Shown here: in pieces, positions 13,101-33,249 of the stretch
Layout: each line of letters starts with the position of its first letter
Position numbering within the stretch: position 1 is the stretch's first letter
Origin: Halichondria panicea
Taxonomy: Eukaryota; Porifera; Demospongiae; Suberitida; Halichondriidae
DNA length: 64,000 nucleotides
Assembly: GCF_963675165.1 (NCBI RefSeq)
Contig: NC_087384.1
Span: 5,635,182-5,699,181, forward strand
Reading direction: 5' to 3'
Notes under the pieces: generated by a model
Database searches by the model: none
What the model was told of the DNA's origin: nothing
Seen by the model: only the letters and a program-made list of their open reading frames with translations
Translations under genes and position numbers: made by a program

Positions 13101-13340
13101 CATAGTAATATGCATGCACATGCATGCAGCTATACATACATGTGTATAGCTAGGCAAGTATATATATAGCAATCGTAATAATATTGAATATCATGCACTC
13201 ACCAGGTAATGGATCCTGAGCAAAGGTTAGGCACACCAGAGTGAAACCTGCAGGAAATCCGAATGAGTATATTCTATACCAAACAGCATTTTAGCTTCTA
13301 CATTATACTCACCTAGTTTCAGCAATAGAAAGAGCTTCAT
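7159..13340 (-). CDS. RECK-like secreted, GPI-anchored multidomain protein
   Basis: Fifteen exons: 13340-13313, 13247-13203, 12896-12696, 12575-12537, 11941-11336, 11146-11045, 10809-10558, 10383-10189, 9929-9721, 9499-9291, 9003-8895, 8781-8728, 8514-8360, 8085-7823, 7592-7159. They sum to 2901 nt in frame (966 aa). In order: signal peptide (MKLFLLLKLGFTLVCLTF), thyroglobulin type-1 domain (CRCV core), Thr/Pro/Ser-rich mucin-like repeats, antistasin-like cysteine cluster, acidic segment, IGFBP-like cluster, second thyroglobulin domain, VWC-like cysteines, then Kazal-type domains (CAPNGKTYQTEC, CGTNGETYSSLC, CGTDGVTYDNIC). The end after a GCCALCGG motif resembles the C-terminal region of RECK, an inhibitor of extracellular proteases, and closes with a hydrophobic tail typical of GPI addition. 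The RECK assignment rests on this C-terminus; the N-terminal half differs from vertebrate RECK. Confidence 0.85.
11535..11650 (-). repeat. Coding minisatellite in the Ser-rich linker
   Basis: About 21-bp units (plus strand CTTGTTCCAGATGAGCGA) are repeated five to six times inside exon 5 of the RECK-like gene. They encode the heptad SGTSRSS. A second coding repeat of about 33 bp at 11790-11890 encodes DTPTDPETQPT units. Both keep the frame. The products would be heavily O-glycosylatable stalks, and length variation between individuals is likely. Confidence 0.85.
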
Positions 13341-14658
13341 GATGTCTGCAGCGTGCATGCAATAAGCTGTATAGCTTGTATTGGTTGCAGTTATGTATTT
13401 GCATGCTCTACTTGACTTTTTATAGCTAATCCAGCCAACATTCATATACACCGACTGTATAAGTGCACTAATACCAGGCAATGTTTACATTAAAGAATGC
13501 ATCGCATTGGGCATGAAGCACTACAAATACAGTCATGCATTGCACCTAAATGGAATGTCTCATGGTCAGTATACCATGTTAACCATGCAAGCTAGCAAAG
13601 CAAAATCGAATTCACTTTATAGGGATATGGGTGTGCAATGTGTTAATTGTTACCATTTATATATACACAATACCAACGGTGCAGTATATATGCTGTTTAT
13701 ACAATAGCATGCAGTACTGTTAAAAGTCTAATTTAGTGAAAGCTGTTGACGGCGCAGAGGCGGAGATTAAAGGAGGCTACAATATGAAACGCATATGCTT
13801 ATATAGAGACTTTGGGGATTATTAAACATGCGTGGTAGTATAATAATTATTATAAGCTATACATGCAGGGTGACCGCTTACAAAAAAATTATATAGAATA
13901 AGATAGGTGGATTGTACTGTATATACACGTAATTTAAATGCACAGCACAGATCAGACCTAGACATGCAGAGACAAACTAACTCTTGTATACTTCGTAGAA
14001 ATTGCACATAATTATGCTATACATAGCTATATACGTATAGAGAAGACAAACATTAATTTATTATAGCTTATAAATTGGATATACATTAATTGTTAAAAAA
14101 GTATGTCTGGTTTTTAATTGCAACCCTGCATGTGTATAGATAATTAAATACATGCTATATATAGGCAGCACACACTTGTTTTGACCGCATAATCATGATA
14201 ATTAGTGCATGTATATTGTGTGTATATGCCTCAGTTGGAAAGGGTGGTTCTGGATACATCCACACCTTCTGTCCTGCGACCATATTTGAAGTCACACCAT
14301 ATGGCAGTCTAAACCCATTAGTCACCCTTAGTGCCAATTCATGCTTAATGGGAGAACTATGGGAAATAAGTGTAATTGGTAGCATGTAATTTATTGGCAC
14401 TGACAGGCCTGCACGAAGCCATTGTTTATTAGAAACTTTCTAAAGATCCAATATTGTCAGACAAGAAAGAGTAAAGAAACCTGACACACAAACAGAATGG
14501 CTTTGAAACATGATCAGACCAAACTGAGGTGAGAACATGTCTAAACAAAGGTGATCTTAAATCAAATTGATACCACACAAAATTGGCAATGTGTACTGTG
14601 ACAATTAATTAATAGTGGTCGGTTTATACTGTACAGGATTCAAACTTGCATGGGGTCA
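13341..14658. other. Intergenic region, no gene seen
   Basis: AT-rich spacer between the start of the RECK-like gene (13340) and the stop codon of the AKR7 gene (14659). Both genes run leftward, so this holds the RECK-like promoter and the AKR7 3' flank. I see no convincing exon, RNA gene or terminal repeat. Confidence 0.5.
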
Positions 14659-19686
<5,028 letters not shown>

Positions 19687-21570
19687 GATAGATATGGATA
19701 TGGTATAGTGCAGTGCTAGCGATCAGAGGTAATGTGAAATGGGTGTGGCCACCTTCGGTTCACAAGCTAGCCTCGACCCCAGGCCGATCCGTCTCCAATT
19801 GAACACTAAAAAAATCGGCCTGGGACCTTATTCACTAGTCTGGCCCTAGACCACTCCCTTGCACGTGATCTGACATGTGCCCCGGGAGGAGTCTGGCCTC
19901 GAGACTAGCTATTCATGCTAGATCTCCTATGAGATGCTAGAGACTACTCATGAATCAGCCGCACTTTCCAAGTGCGGCTGATTCATGAGACTAGCTAGAG
20001 ACAGACAAGATCCAGAACAAGACAAGGAAGGAAGGTACGTGTAGATATATACAGCACCTCGACCTCATGAGGAGCAATTTTGCTGGCAAACCGTTGGAAG
20101 CTGGTAGAACTCCGAGTGCATGTCTACAATATGTTCAGAAGGAGAGCACTCGATTCATCTCTTTGTTTATCCTGTAACTTAACTGTCGTGACCATTGAAT
20201 TAAGTGATGAATTCACAGTGTCAACCATTAAATTGTACAGTTTGTGCTCAAATATTCTATATGGGCTGCGAAACAAATTCCACCAGAATGTTGAACAATC
20301 CTTCGTGATGATCGAGTGCTAGACTGATCAATAAAACAAAAACTGGATTATGCTAGCATGCAATGTAGGACAACAACATTCGAGTAGGAGTTCTAATAAA
20401 TTCCGCGTACATTAGCTTCAATCACATCATAGATCGTACTGTTCTATCACTGAAAACACAAAGCCAGGCTGAGTCTCTTGAACATCATCTGGGTATATAC
20501 AGTGATATGGCGTACTAAATAGATATTAGACATTGGAAGGTTTTGGAGTAGGATTTATGCTAGCACCACCTATAATGTTTGTCAGGTCTTCCACGGGCAG
20601 TGTAATTGATATTGTACAATCGAAAGCGCTTATTTCAAGAAAATACATTCGTTGAGATAAACAAAATACTTGAGGAAACAAGCATACTATCAGCAGCTAC
20701 AATCCATTGCTGCAATTATGCAAGTTAATAATTGTATCACATTTCACATTACCTCAGATCATGCCCCTCAGTGTCTTCAGCTTCTAAGGTAGAATGAATG
20801 GAGCCTCCAATTAGTACAGGAAGGGTGTATGCCTAGGTTGCTCTTGAGGCTAGCAGAGTCTACCTCTTTGTAGCAGGTACGTTGGCTATTTAGAACGACC
20901 AGTTCATGTGAGAGTAATCCCCCTCGATTTCTTTTCAGGTAACCAACCGACCACTGTCCGATAACACAAAAGCACCTGCCAATGCCCTCCCCTATGCTAT
21001 AGGCTGATTACGTTTCTATCCCTATAATGGTTTTAAGCGCTCTTTCGCAAAGACGCTATACTTATTTCACTCCCCCACTAGGTATGTACCTAGTGTGCCA
21101 CTGATAATTACCATGTCAACAACATATTTCTGACTAAGCCCTAATAAATTATTCTTACCCATTATTCTAATTCTTGAAAAATGTGCCTATTCTCATAAAT
21201 ATTATGGTCCGATTATTCTCATAAAAAATCCTAACAAATTGACAATACAAAATTTAAAAGGTAAACATAAACACACCACACAAAACTGAAACACAACATA
21301 TCATGACTCTCGATGTTATCTTGCTGATAAGCCATTAGGATGTCGTTATGCAAAACTTAATGAAAGGATCTTTACCAAAAATTAACATTGCCCAACTATT
21401 CTTTAGACACCTATTATGCTCCGAGCATAATTTATTAAGTATGCTTGTGTAAGAACCTAAATATTGAGCATGACCATCGGACAATGAAATACATAGTTTT
21501 TGTAAACATAATTATTACACATTATTTGTTCATAAGTTTCTTTGTCTCTGTGCTAAATCGAACATATGTT
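19687..21570. other. Intergenic spacer between AKR7 copy A and oxidoreductase copy A
   Basis: No exon is recognisable. It contains a decayed repeat near 19762-19850 (TAGCCTCGACCCCAGGCCGA with an inverted partner ATCGGCCTGGG) related to the 9-bp-TSD family, the hairpin at 19947-19989, and around 21160-21440 scattered AATTATGC/GCATAAT words like those of the hAT-type MITEs. The duplicate is at 29459-31342. Confidence 0.5.
19947..19989. repeat. Perfect 20-bp hairpin with 3-nt loop
   Basis: Arm CTCATGAATCAGCCGCACTT, loop TCC, then the exact reverse complement. It lies about 260 bp upstream of the AKR7 start codon and is duplicated at 29719-29761. It is not followed by a T-run. It could be a MITE remnant or a structured regulatory site; function unknown. 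Confidence 0.8.
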
Positions 21571-23477
21571 TTACTTCTTTCCTGGCGGGGTTGGAGCTAG
21601 CTTAGAGAGCTGGTCTGCAAGATCCATGGCCATTGCACTCATGGCACAAGTGGGGTTCCAGGCACCGCCAGTCGGCCAGAGAGATCCGCCGGTAAGGTAG
21701 ACATTTTCCACTCCTCGAAACTTGTAGTCGAGACCCACAGGAGCAGTAGGGTCGTCATCTCCCCCAATCCACATAGTGGAAGCTTCGTGCACAAGCCCAG
21801 GGACACGTCTCTCCTTCTTGGTTGGCCTGGCGACTCCATTCCAGTTACCTAGCTCGGGGCTCCAATACTCAATCTGGGTTTTATCTCCGCCAGGGGTCAA
21901 GTAGTCCTCGAGAACTTGAAAAGTGGTATCATCCATAGCATTCCAACATGAGTTGTCTTGATCATTGGCCACAACCTGCAAAACAGCATTGGAAGTGATG
22001 TCTTCACCATTGTCTTTCTTGTACCAGTTTTTCGAGTTTGTATGGTCGAGTTCTCCCAAACAGGCACAAACAAATACGACGTATCCATGGGAGGAGACTA
22101 GTTGCTGGAAGGATGGAGCAGCCACTACATCAGGTAAGTGACGCATGGTGTCGTAGATATTTTCCACTGGCGTGTCATCGATAATTGCCGTTAGTTGGAT
22201 ATGAAACTGTGCTCCTGTAACAGTATCCTTTCCCGGCACATATATTGCAGCCATTTGTAGCAGTCCCTGGTTATCTTGCAGAACTTTTGTGTATTCCACC
22301 TCGGTTTTCTGTGCTGTGAACACGTTTGTCTTTCGTGTGATAGATGTAACAGGAACACGGGCAATGATGGAACTGATAAAATGGGAGGTGAATCGTGCTC
22401 CAATGTTGGCTAGCTCTGGAAATGGAGAGGAATTGAGCATTAAAGTGGTGGGGGGTAGCGTTCCCATGGCAAGAATAAGCTTGGCACTGCCCAGAGTAAA
22501 GTCTCCTAAACTAGTATCGAGGATAACTGCTTTTCTCCCATCGTAAACAATTTTCTTGACACAGCATTTCATGACCACTTTTAGCGTTTGAGGGGTTTTG
22601 TTTCTCTTGCTTTCTTGATTTTTCTGGATAAGAATGTTAAGGATTGGTCCAGACGCAGAAAATTTGTTGTAGTCTTCATACCTGTATTTAGAAAGTACAT
22701 ATGTATAATTATATATACAAGTCATAATAAATTATATAGTAAAGTATATTCTGGAATGCCTGCATGCTGGTAAGTTATGCAATCTCTCTCTCACCTGTAC
22801 ATCTTAGCTCCTACAGCAAGTGGTGCATATTCGATTCTGCTCACAGTTGCTATTTTTTCAGGTACTGGCTTCAGTTTCTTGTAGACCAATTGCTGCAAGG
22901 CACCAAAAATATGACTGTCAGCGCCACTCTCTTTGCTGGAGATTTCGTTTGCTGGGACTACATTGAGCACCCCCTTAGCTGCAGGGAAGTAGGAATGCAC
23001 CTTCGCTTTAAGTTCAGCAGGCCACCCCTCCATCTCATCATCTTTTGGTTCTGGACACCAAGCACTCCAAAACGATGATCGACCACCAAAGTAGTTGTTC
23101 ATGCCATGCTGGAACTTGATGTACTCTCCATTATGCGTGTCTTCAGTGATTCGCCAGTGGAAAGTCTCCGCTTGACCCCCCACAGTGAATGTATAGGCAG
23201 GGGGGAGGTTCTGGAAATGCTCCGGATGAAAATAAGCCCCGCGATCCATCACAAGTATCTTTGCATCAGGCTTGTTGCCAATCATTTGCTGAATAAAGCT
23301 GAGGCAACAAAAAGAAGAACCAACAACAACATAATCAAAATTTCCTGACACGCTATCAATTTTCCACTGCTCCTCGTTCATGAAGTAGATTTTGGTCATG
23401 ATATCGTCGACTGAGACCTCCTGTTGTCCAGCTGTAGGATAGCCATTCTTACTCTGAGTAGGCAATTGGGCCATCAT
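21571..23477 (-). CDS. GMC-type FAD oxidoreductase, pyranose-oxidase-like, copy A
   Basis: Two exons, 23477-22795 and 22681-21571, joined across a 113-bp GT-AG intron: 1794 nt in frame, 597 aa. The start is the first of two adjacent ATGs. The N-terminus has a Rossmann-like FAD-binding strand-turn (DYVVVGSSFCCLSF) in which the second and third glycines of GxGxxG are replaced. The C-terminus is the GMC signature: VHEASTMWIGGD, with a histidine at the usual catalytic position, then GGSLWPTGGAWNPTCAMSAM, with the Asn of the His-Asn pair. Overall layout resembles pyranose 2-oxidase and bacterial relatives, so the reaction is probably FAD-linked oxidation of an alcohol or sugar; the substrate is unknown. 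No signal peptide or membrane segment is apparent. Confidence 0.88.
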
Positions 23478-25013
23478 GCACCTGAACTGTGCAACTATAT
23501 AAGAGAAGAGTTGAAATAATGATGGACTTGAGTAACAGTTATGACTCAATGATGTCCTGATTTTATAGCATTCCAAAAGGAAATTGGGTAGTCTGTGGTA
23601 TTAATCTGTAAACTCCCCCTGGAAGTACATAATTAACATCACCCTAATGCTGCATGGGATCAGGAGTACTCCTGATGGGATGCATGCATGCATGAAAACT
23701 ATATTATTATGTACCAGCCTATATTTATAGATCTATATACTTAGTGATTTTTCAGTTGTGATTTACTGCAGCTGCATGTATAAATAATACATTAAGGGTA
23801 TATAGCGTGCATGCATGGAGGAGAATACTTTGATAGGATTATGGCTTTAGCATAATCCTTGAGTCTACGTATTTGTGCGTATGGATTAATATAATCCACA
23901 ACCGTTTGTACATAATAGATCTGTTTCCTCCTTGAGAAATTTCCAACAATGTTCTCACTATAAAGTGTAAATATAGCTAACTGCAATTACAAGGATTTAC
24001 ACATAATTATAGCAAACATACAACAGATGAGAGTAAGTAATTTTGTATTATGCATGTATAATTATATAGTATACTGATTATAAATGTGGTTCATGGTTCC
24101 TTTAGAAAGCTATACTTTCTTAGAAACCTTGTAATTCAATTGTGTTGGGAGACCACGGCATTCTTTGATGGCTTGTAATTTAATAAAGATTATCAGTGTT
24201 GATACTACTTGGTTGAGAAATTACCACTGTATTTTCACAGATGTCTTGCAATACCACACCACTAAACCAACAGAGGGATATCCATAAAACAGGTTTGACA
24301 ATAGTAATTCTATAGTGCAATACTCTAATATTCAGTTCCAACTTATCTCTGTCTCCCAGTGCTGCAGTCCATGTGCAATTTTGTTCCAACTTGTTGTACT
24401 CTCCCAGTGCAGTGCATGTGCAATTTTATTACAGAGATGTATAATTATAATGCAATGGGACTTCCCCACTTGTATAGCCATGTTTTAAACACACAAATGT
24501 AAAAGGAACTCTCTCCAATGCATACAAGCGGCCTTGTATATATTGAGTGATCCTATATTTATAATTATTTTGAGGACAATTGTATAAGAGTTTATTAGGA
24601 AGAGTACGCAACTTCACTTAAAACTGTAGTGGGCGTTCTGTCTAACTTACGTCTTATAACTACATGCACATGCTGTTTGATGGCTTGTAATTTAATAAAG
24701 ATTATCAGTGTTGATACTACTTGGTTGAGAAATTACCACTATATTTTCACAGATGTCTTGCAATACCACACCACTAAACCAACAGAGGGATATCCATAAA
24801 ACAGGTTTGACAATAGTAATTCTATAGTGCAGTACTCTAATATTCAGTTCCAACTTATCTCTGTCTCCCAGTGCTGCAGTCCATGTGCAATTTTGTTCCA
24901 ACTTGTTGTACTCTCCCAGTGCAGTGCATGTGCAATTTTATTACAGAGATGTATAATTATAATGCAATGGGACTTCCCCACTTGTACAGCCATGTTTTGA
25001 ACACACAAATGTA
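23478..25013. repeat. Spacer with a direct repeat of about 320 bp (copy A tail)
   Basis: About 24165-24455 and 24677-25010 are near-identical direct repeats (period about 512 bp) containing the words TTGATGGCTTGTAATTTAAT and CTGTCTCCCAGTGCTGCAGT. In copy B the same pair is at 33937-34227 and 34675-35008, with an extra 226 bp between them made of about 115-bp subrepeats (GAACTCTCTCCAATGCATAC). No gene is seen. Confidence 0.8.
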
Positions 25014-25500
25014 AAGGCAATTGACATGCATATCGTATTACTACAGAGACTTATACTCTTGTTTTGACGATAGTCAATTTTCGTGTGATACTCTTCAATA
25101 TACGAAAATTTTAACCAAGTTGTGAGATATGGTAGGCCGGGAGGGGCTGAGCATTGTACCATCAATATGATCATATGCACGTGTACACAATGCGACCTTC
25201 GAAATAATCATGGTTCCTATAGCTATAGCCTGCAAGCTCAATCTTTTTTCACCACAGTAATTTGGTAGTTTTCAGTGTTGTCACAATTAATTCAGTGCTG
25301 TCACACAGTAATTTAGCCTCGATCCCAGGCCGAGTTTTCGCTTTTATAACGGTTAGGCAAACAACTGGTTGTTCGCCTAACCGTTATAAAAGCGAAAACT
25401 CGGCCTGGGATCGAGGCTAACAGTAATTATGCCTCGGTGCACATGCGCAAGCGAGGTATACAGTAGTGTGTTTGTGTGTCTCTGTGTGTGTCTGTGTAGA
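25014..25500. other. Composite duplication junction built from local templates
   Basis: Between the end of copy A and the start of copy B the sequence is a mosaic. 25014-25068 matches 12335-12388 in the same orientation. About 25065-25109 is the reverse complement of 2469-2513. About 25112-25480 is the reverse complement of about 6740-7110, apparently without mismatch. Copy B then continues as a match to 15.7 kb onward, with the switch inside a GT-rich tract. Each switch shows a few shared bases (AAGG, TTGAC, A/CC). Confidence 0.88.
25314..25419. mobile_element. 106-bp fold-back MITE, second copy (inside junction)
   Basis: Reverse complement of 6796-6901, including the 9-bp flanking duplication (here ACAGTAATT). 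Because it lies within a longer identical block it arrived with the junction insertion and not by its own transposition. Confidence 0.85.
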
Positions 25501-26247
25501 CCGCTACAGCTGCTCAAGGATGAATCAAGTGCAAGTAAGAGTTTCTATAGGCTTCTAGTCATGTTTACTTGGATTTTAATTCGTGGATTTGCAAAATAAT
25601 GCTTCGTTCTCGAGTTATGCCTAGTTTGGCTTACTTGGAATGCCATTGCAGCCTTTTCAGAAGAGTCCGTAGCAAAACTTGTTCACCAAGTGTTACTACT
25701 CTACTTAGTAGTTAGCTCTGCACTAGAACGCTAGCTATTGGTAGCTGCAAGAGTGAGCAGAGAGCTGCAAGGCTCTGCTGACTTGCAGCCGGCCATTAAT
25801 TTTAGACTTGAACTTTTGGCATCGATCGTTTTTAACAACAATCATGGTTGATCATTTGGTTGATTGCATGCAGTAAAATTAAAGATGTTCATCATGATAA
25901 TTATAATCAATGAATGTGTGTATAAAAGCTAGCTATTAGTAATTTTATGTTGGCACCTCCACCGAGGCATCAGCACCCGCAGTGCTTTCATTTAATTTTG
26001 CGTCTTAGGCATGGCAATGACGTTGTGTCCACTGGAAAACTTTTATTTTAATTTTAAATGTGGCGATCTTCGGTAAAATTCGTCAAATCGCCTTAAAACA
26101 CCCACCAAATTTTCCAGTTATAAACTACAACTACTGCTAACTAATGAAAAGACTAGCAAAAGCAAAACTTCAGTTAAGATAAGACTTTCACTTTCAAATT
26201 ATCAACAAAAAACAGGCATCGAATACAAAATATACCAAACAACACAC

Positions 26248-29458
<3,211 letters not shown>

Positions 29459-29718
29459 GATAGATATGGATATGGTATAGTGCAGTGCTAGCGATCAGAG
29501 GTAATGTGAAATGGGTGTGGCCACCTTCGGTTCACAAGCTAGCCTCGACCCCAGGCCGATCCGTCTCCAATTGAACACTAAAAAAATCGGCCTGGGACCT
29601 TATTCACTAGTCTGGCCCTAGACCACTCCCTTGCACGTGATCTGACATGTGCCCCGGGAGGAGTCTGGCCTCGAGACTAGCTATTCATGCTAGATCTCCT
29701 ATGAGATGCTAGAGACTA

Positions 29719-29761
29719 CTCATGAATCAGCCGCACTTTCCAAGTGCGGCTGATTCATGAG
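29719..29761. repeat. Perfect 20-bp hairpin, duplicate
   Basis: Exact duplicate of the hairpin at 19947-19989, upstream of AKR7 copy B. Confidence 0.8.
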
Positions 29762-31342
29762 ACTAGCTAGAGACAGACAAGATCCAGAACAAGACAAGGA
29801 AGGAAGGTACGTGTAGATATATACAGCACCTCGACCTCATGAGGAGCAATTTTGCTGGCAAACCGTTGGAAGCTGGTAGAACTCCGAGTGCATGTCTACA
29901 ATATGTTCAGAAGGAGAGCACTCGATTCATCTCTTTGTTTATCCTGTAACTTAACTGTCGTGACCATTGAATTAAGTGATGAATTCACAGTGTCAACCAT
30001 TAAATTGTACAGTTTGTGCTCAAATATTCTATATGGGCTGCGAAACAAATTCCACCAGAATGTTGAACAATCCTTCGTGATGATCGAGTGCTAGACTGAT
30101 CAATAAAACAAAAACTGGATTATGCTAGCATGCAATGTAGGACAACAACATTCGAGTAGGAGTTCTAATAAATTCCGCGTACATTAGCTTCAATCACATC
30201 ATAGATCGTACTGTTCTATCACTGAAAACACAAAGCCAGGCTGAGTCTCTTGAACATCATCTGGGTATATACAGTGATATGGCGTACTAAATAGATATTA
30301 GACATTGGAAGGTTTTGGAGTAGGATTTATGCTAGCACCACCTATAATGTTTGTCAGGTCTTCCACGGGCAGTGTAATTGATATTGTACAATCGAAAGCG
30401 CTTATTTCAAGAAAATACATTCGTTGAGATAAACAAAATACTTGAGGAAACAAGCATACTATCAGCAGCTACAATCCATTGCTGCAATTATGCAAGTTAA
30501 TAATTGTATCACATTTCACATTACCTCAGATCATGCCCCTCAGTGTCTTCAGCTTCTAAGGTAGAATGAATGGAGCCTCCAATTAGTACAGGAAGGGTGT
30601 ATGCCTAGGTTGCTCTTGAGGCTAGCAGAGTCTACCTCTTTGTAGCAGGTACGTTGGCTATTTAGAACGACCAGTTCATGTGAGAGTAATCCCCCTCGAT
30701 TTCTTTTCAGGTAACCAACCGACCACTGTCCGATAACACAAAAGCACCTGCCAATGCCCTCCCCTATGCTATAGGCTGATTACGTTTCTATCCCTATAAT
30801 GGTTTTAAGCGCTCTTTCGCAAAGACGCTATACTTATTTCACTCCCCCACTAGGTATGTACCTAGTGTGCCACTGATAATTACCATGTCAACAACATATT
30901 TCTGACTAAGCCCTAATAAATTATTCTTACCCATTATTCTAATTCTTGAAAAATGTGCCTATTCTCATAAATATTATGGTCCGATTATTCTCATAAAAAA
31001 TCCTAACAAATTGACAATACAAAATTTAAAAGGTAAACATAAACACACCACACAAAACTGAAACACAACATATCATGACTCTCGATGTTATCTTGCTGAT
31101 AAGCCATTAGGATGTCGTTATGCAAAACTTAATGAAAGGATCTTTACCAAAAATTAACATTGCCCAACTATTCTTTAGACACCTATTATGCTCCGAGCAT
31201 AATTTATTAAGTATGCTTGTGTAAGAACCTAAATATTGAGCATGACCATCGGACAATGAAATACATAGTTTTTGTAAACATAATTATTACACATTATTTG
31301 TTCATAAGTTTCTTTGTCTCTGTGCTAAATCGAACATATGTT

Positions 31343-33249
31343 TTACTTCTTTCCTGGCGGGGTTGGAGCTAGCTTAGAGAGCTGGTCTGCAAGATCCATG
31401 GCCATTGCACTCATGGCACAAGTGGGGTTCCAGGCACCGCCAGTCGGCCAGAGAGATCCGCCGGTAAGGTAGACATTTTCCACTCCTCGAAACTTGTAGT
31501 CGAGACCCACAGGAGCAGTAGGGTCGTCATCTCCCCCAATCCACATAGTGGAAGCTTCGTGCACAAGCCCAGGGACACGTCTCTCCTTCTTGGTTGGCCT
31601 GGCGACTCCATTCCAGTTACCTAGCTCGGGGCTCCAATACTCAATCTGGGTTTTATCTCCGCCAGGGGTCAAGTAGTCCTCGAGAACTTGAAAAGTGGTA
31701 TCATCCATAGCATTCCAACATGAGTTGTCTTGATCATTGGCCACAACCTGCAAAACAGCATTGGAAGTGATGTCTTCACCATTGTCTTTCTTGTACCAGT
31801 TTTTCGAGTTTGTATGGTCGAGTTCTCCCAAACAGGCACAAACAAATACGACGTATCCATGGGAGGAGACTAGTTGCTGGAAGGATGGAGCAGCCACTAC
31901 ATCAGGTAAGTGACGCATGGTGTCGTAGATATTTTCCACTGGCGTGTCATCGATAATTGCCGTTAGTTGGATATGAAACTGTGCTCCTGTAACAGTATCC
32001 TTTCCCGGCACATATATTGCAGCCATTTGTAGCAGTCCCTGGTTATCTTGCAGAACTTTTGTGTATTCCACCTCGGTTTTCTGTGCTGTGAACACGTTTG
32101 TCTTTCGTGTGATAGATGTAACAGGAACACGGGCAATGATGGAACTGATAAAATGGGAGGTGAATCGTGCTCCAATGTTGGCTAGCTCTGGAAATGGAGA
32201 GGAATTGAGCATTAAAGTGGTGGGGGGTAGCGTTCCCATGGCAAGAATAAGCTTGGCACTGCCCAGAGTAAAGTCTCCTAAACTAGTATCGAGGATAACT
32301 GCTTTTCTCCCATCGTAAACAATTTTCTTGACACAGCATTTCATGACCACTTTTAGCGTTTGAGGGGTTTTGTTTCTCTTGCTTTCTTGATTTTTCTGGA
32401 TAAGAATGTTAAGGATTGGTCCAGACGCAGAAAATTTGTTGTAGTCTTCATACCTGTATTTAGAAAGTACATATGTATAATTATATATACAAGTCATAAT
32501 AAATTATATAGTAAAGTATATTCTGGAATGCCTGCATGCTGGTAAGTTATGCAATCTCTCTCTCACCTGTACATCTTAGCTCCTACAGCAAGTGGTGCAT
32601 ATTCGATTCTGCTCACAGTTGCTATTTTTTCAGGTACTGGCTTCAGTTTCTTGTAGACCAATTGCTGCAAGGCACCAAAAATATGACTGTCAGCGCCACT
32701 CTCTTTGCTGGAGATTTCGTTTGCTGGGACTACATTGAGCACCCCCTTAGCTGCAGGGAAGTAGGAATGCACCTTCGCTTTAAGTTCAGCAGGCCACCCC
32801 TCCATCTCATCATCTTTTGGTTCTGGACACCAAGCACTCCAAAACGATGATCGACCACCAAAGTAGTTGTTCATGCCATGCTGGAACTTGATGTACTCTC
32901 CATTATGCGTGTCTTCAGTGATTCGCCAGTGGAAAGTCTCCGCTTGACCCCCCACAGTGAATGTATAGGCAGGGGGGAGGTTCTGGAAATGCTCCGGATG
33001 AAAATAAGCCCCGCGATCCATCACAAGTATCTTTGCATCAGGCTTGTTGCCAATCATTTGCTGAATAAAGCTGAGGCAACAAAAAGAAGAACCAACAACA
33101 ACATAATCAAAATTTCCTGACACGCTATCAATTTTCCACTGCTCCTCGTTCATGAAGTAGATTTTGGTCATGATATCGTCGACTGAGACCTCCTGTTGTC
33201 CAGCTGTAGGATAGCCATTCTTACTCTGAGTAGGCAATTGGGCCATCAT
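31343..33249 (-). CDS. GMC-type FAD oxidoreductase, pyranose-oxidase-like, copy B
   Basis: Exons 33249-32567 and 32453-31343, identical in deduced protein to copy A (597 aa), with the same degenerate GSSFCC FAD turn and the same VHEAS and WNPT active-site regions. It lies wholly within the duplication and has its full upstream spacer, so it is expected to be as functional as copy A, doubling the gene dose if the duplication is real. Confidence 0.87.

Noticed and set aside
19947-19989. MicroRNA precursor
   Set aside because: The stem is only 20 bp with a 3-nt loop, too short for a typical precursor; kept as a hairpin only.
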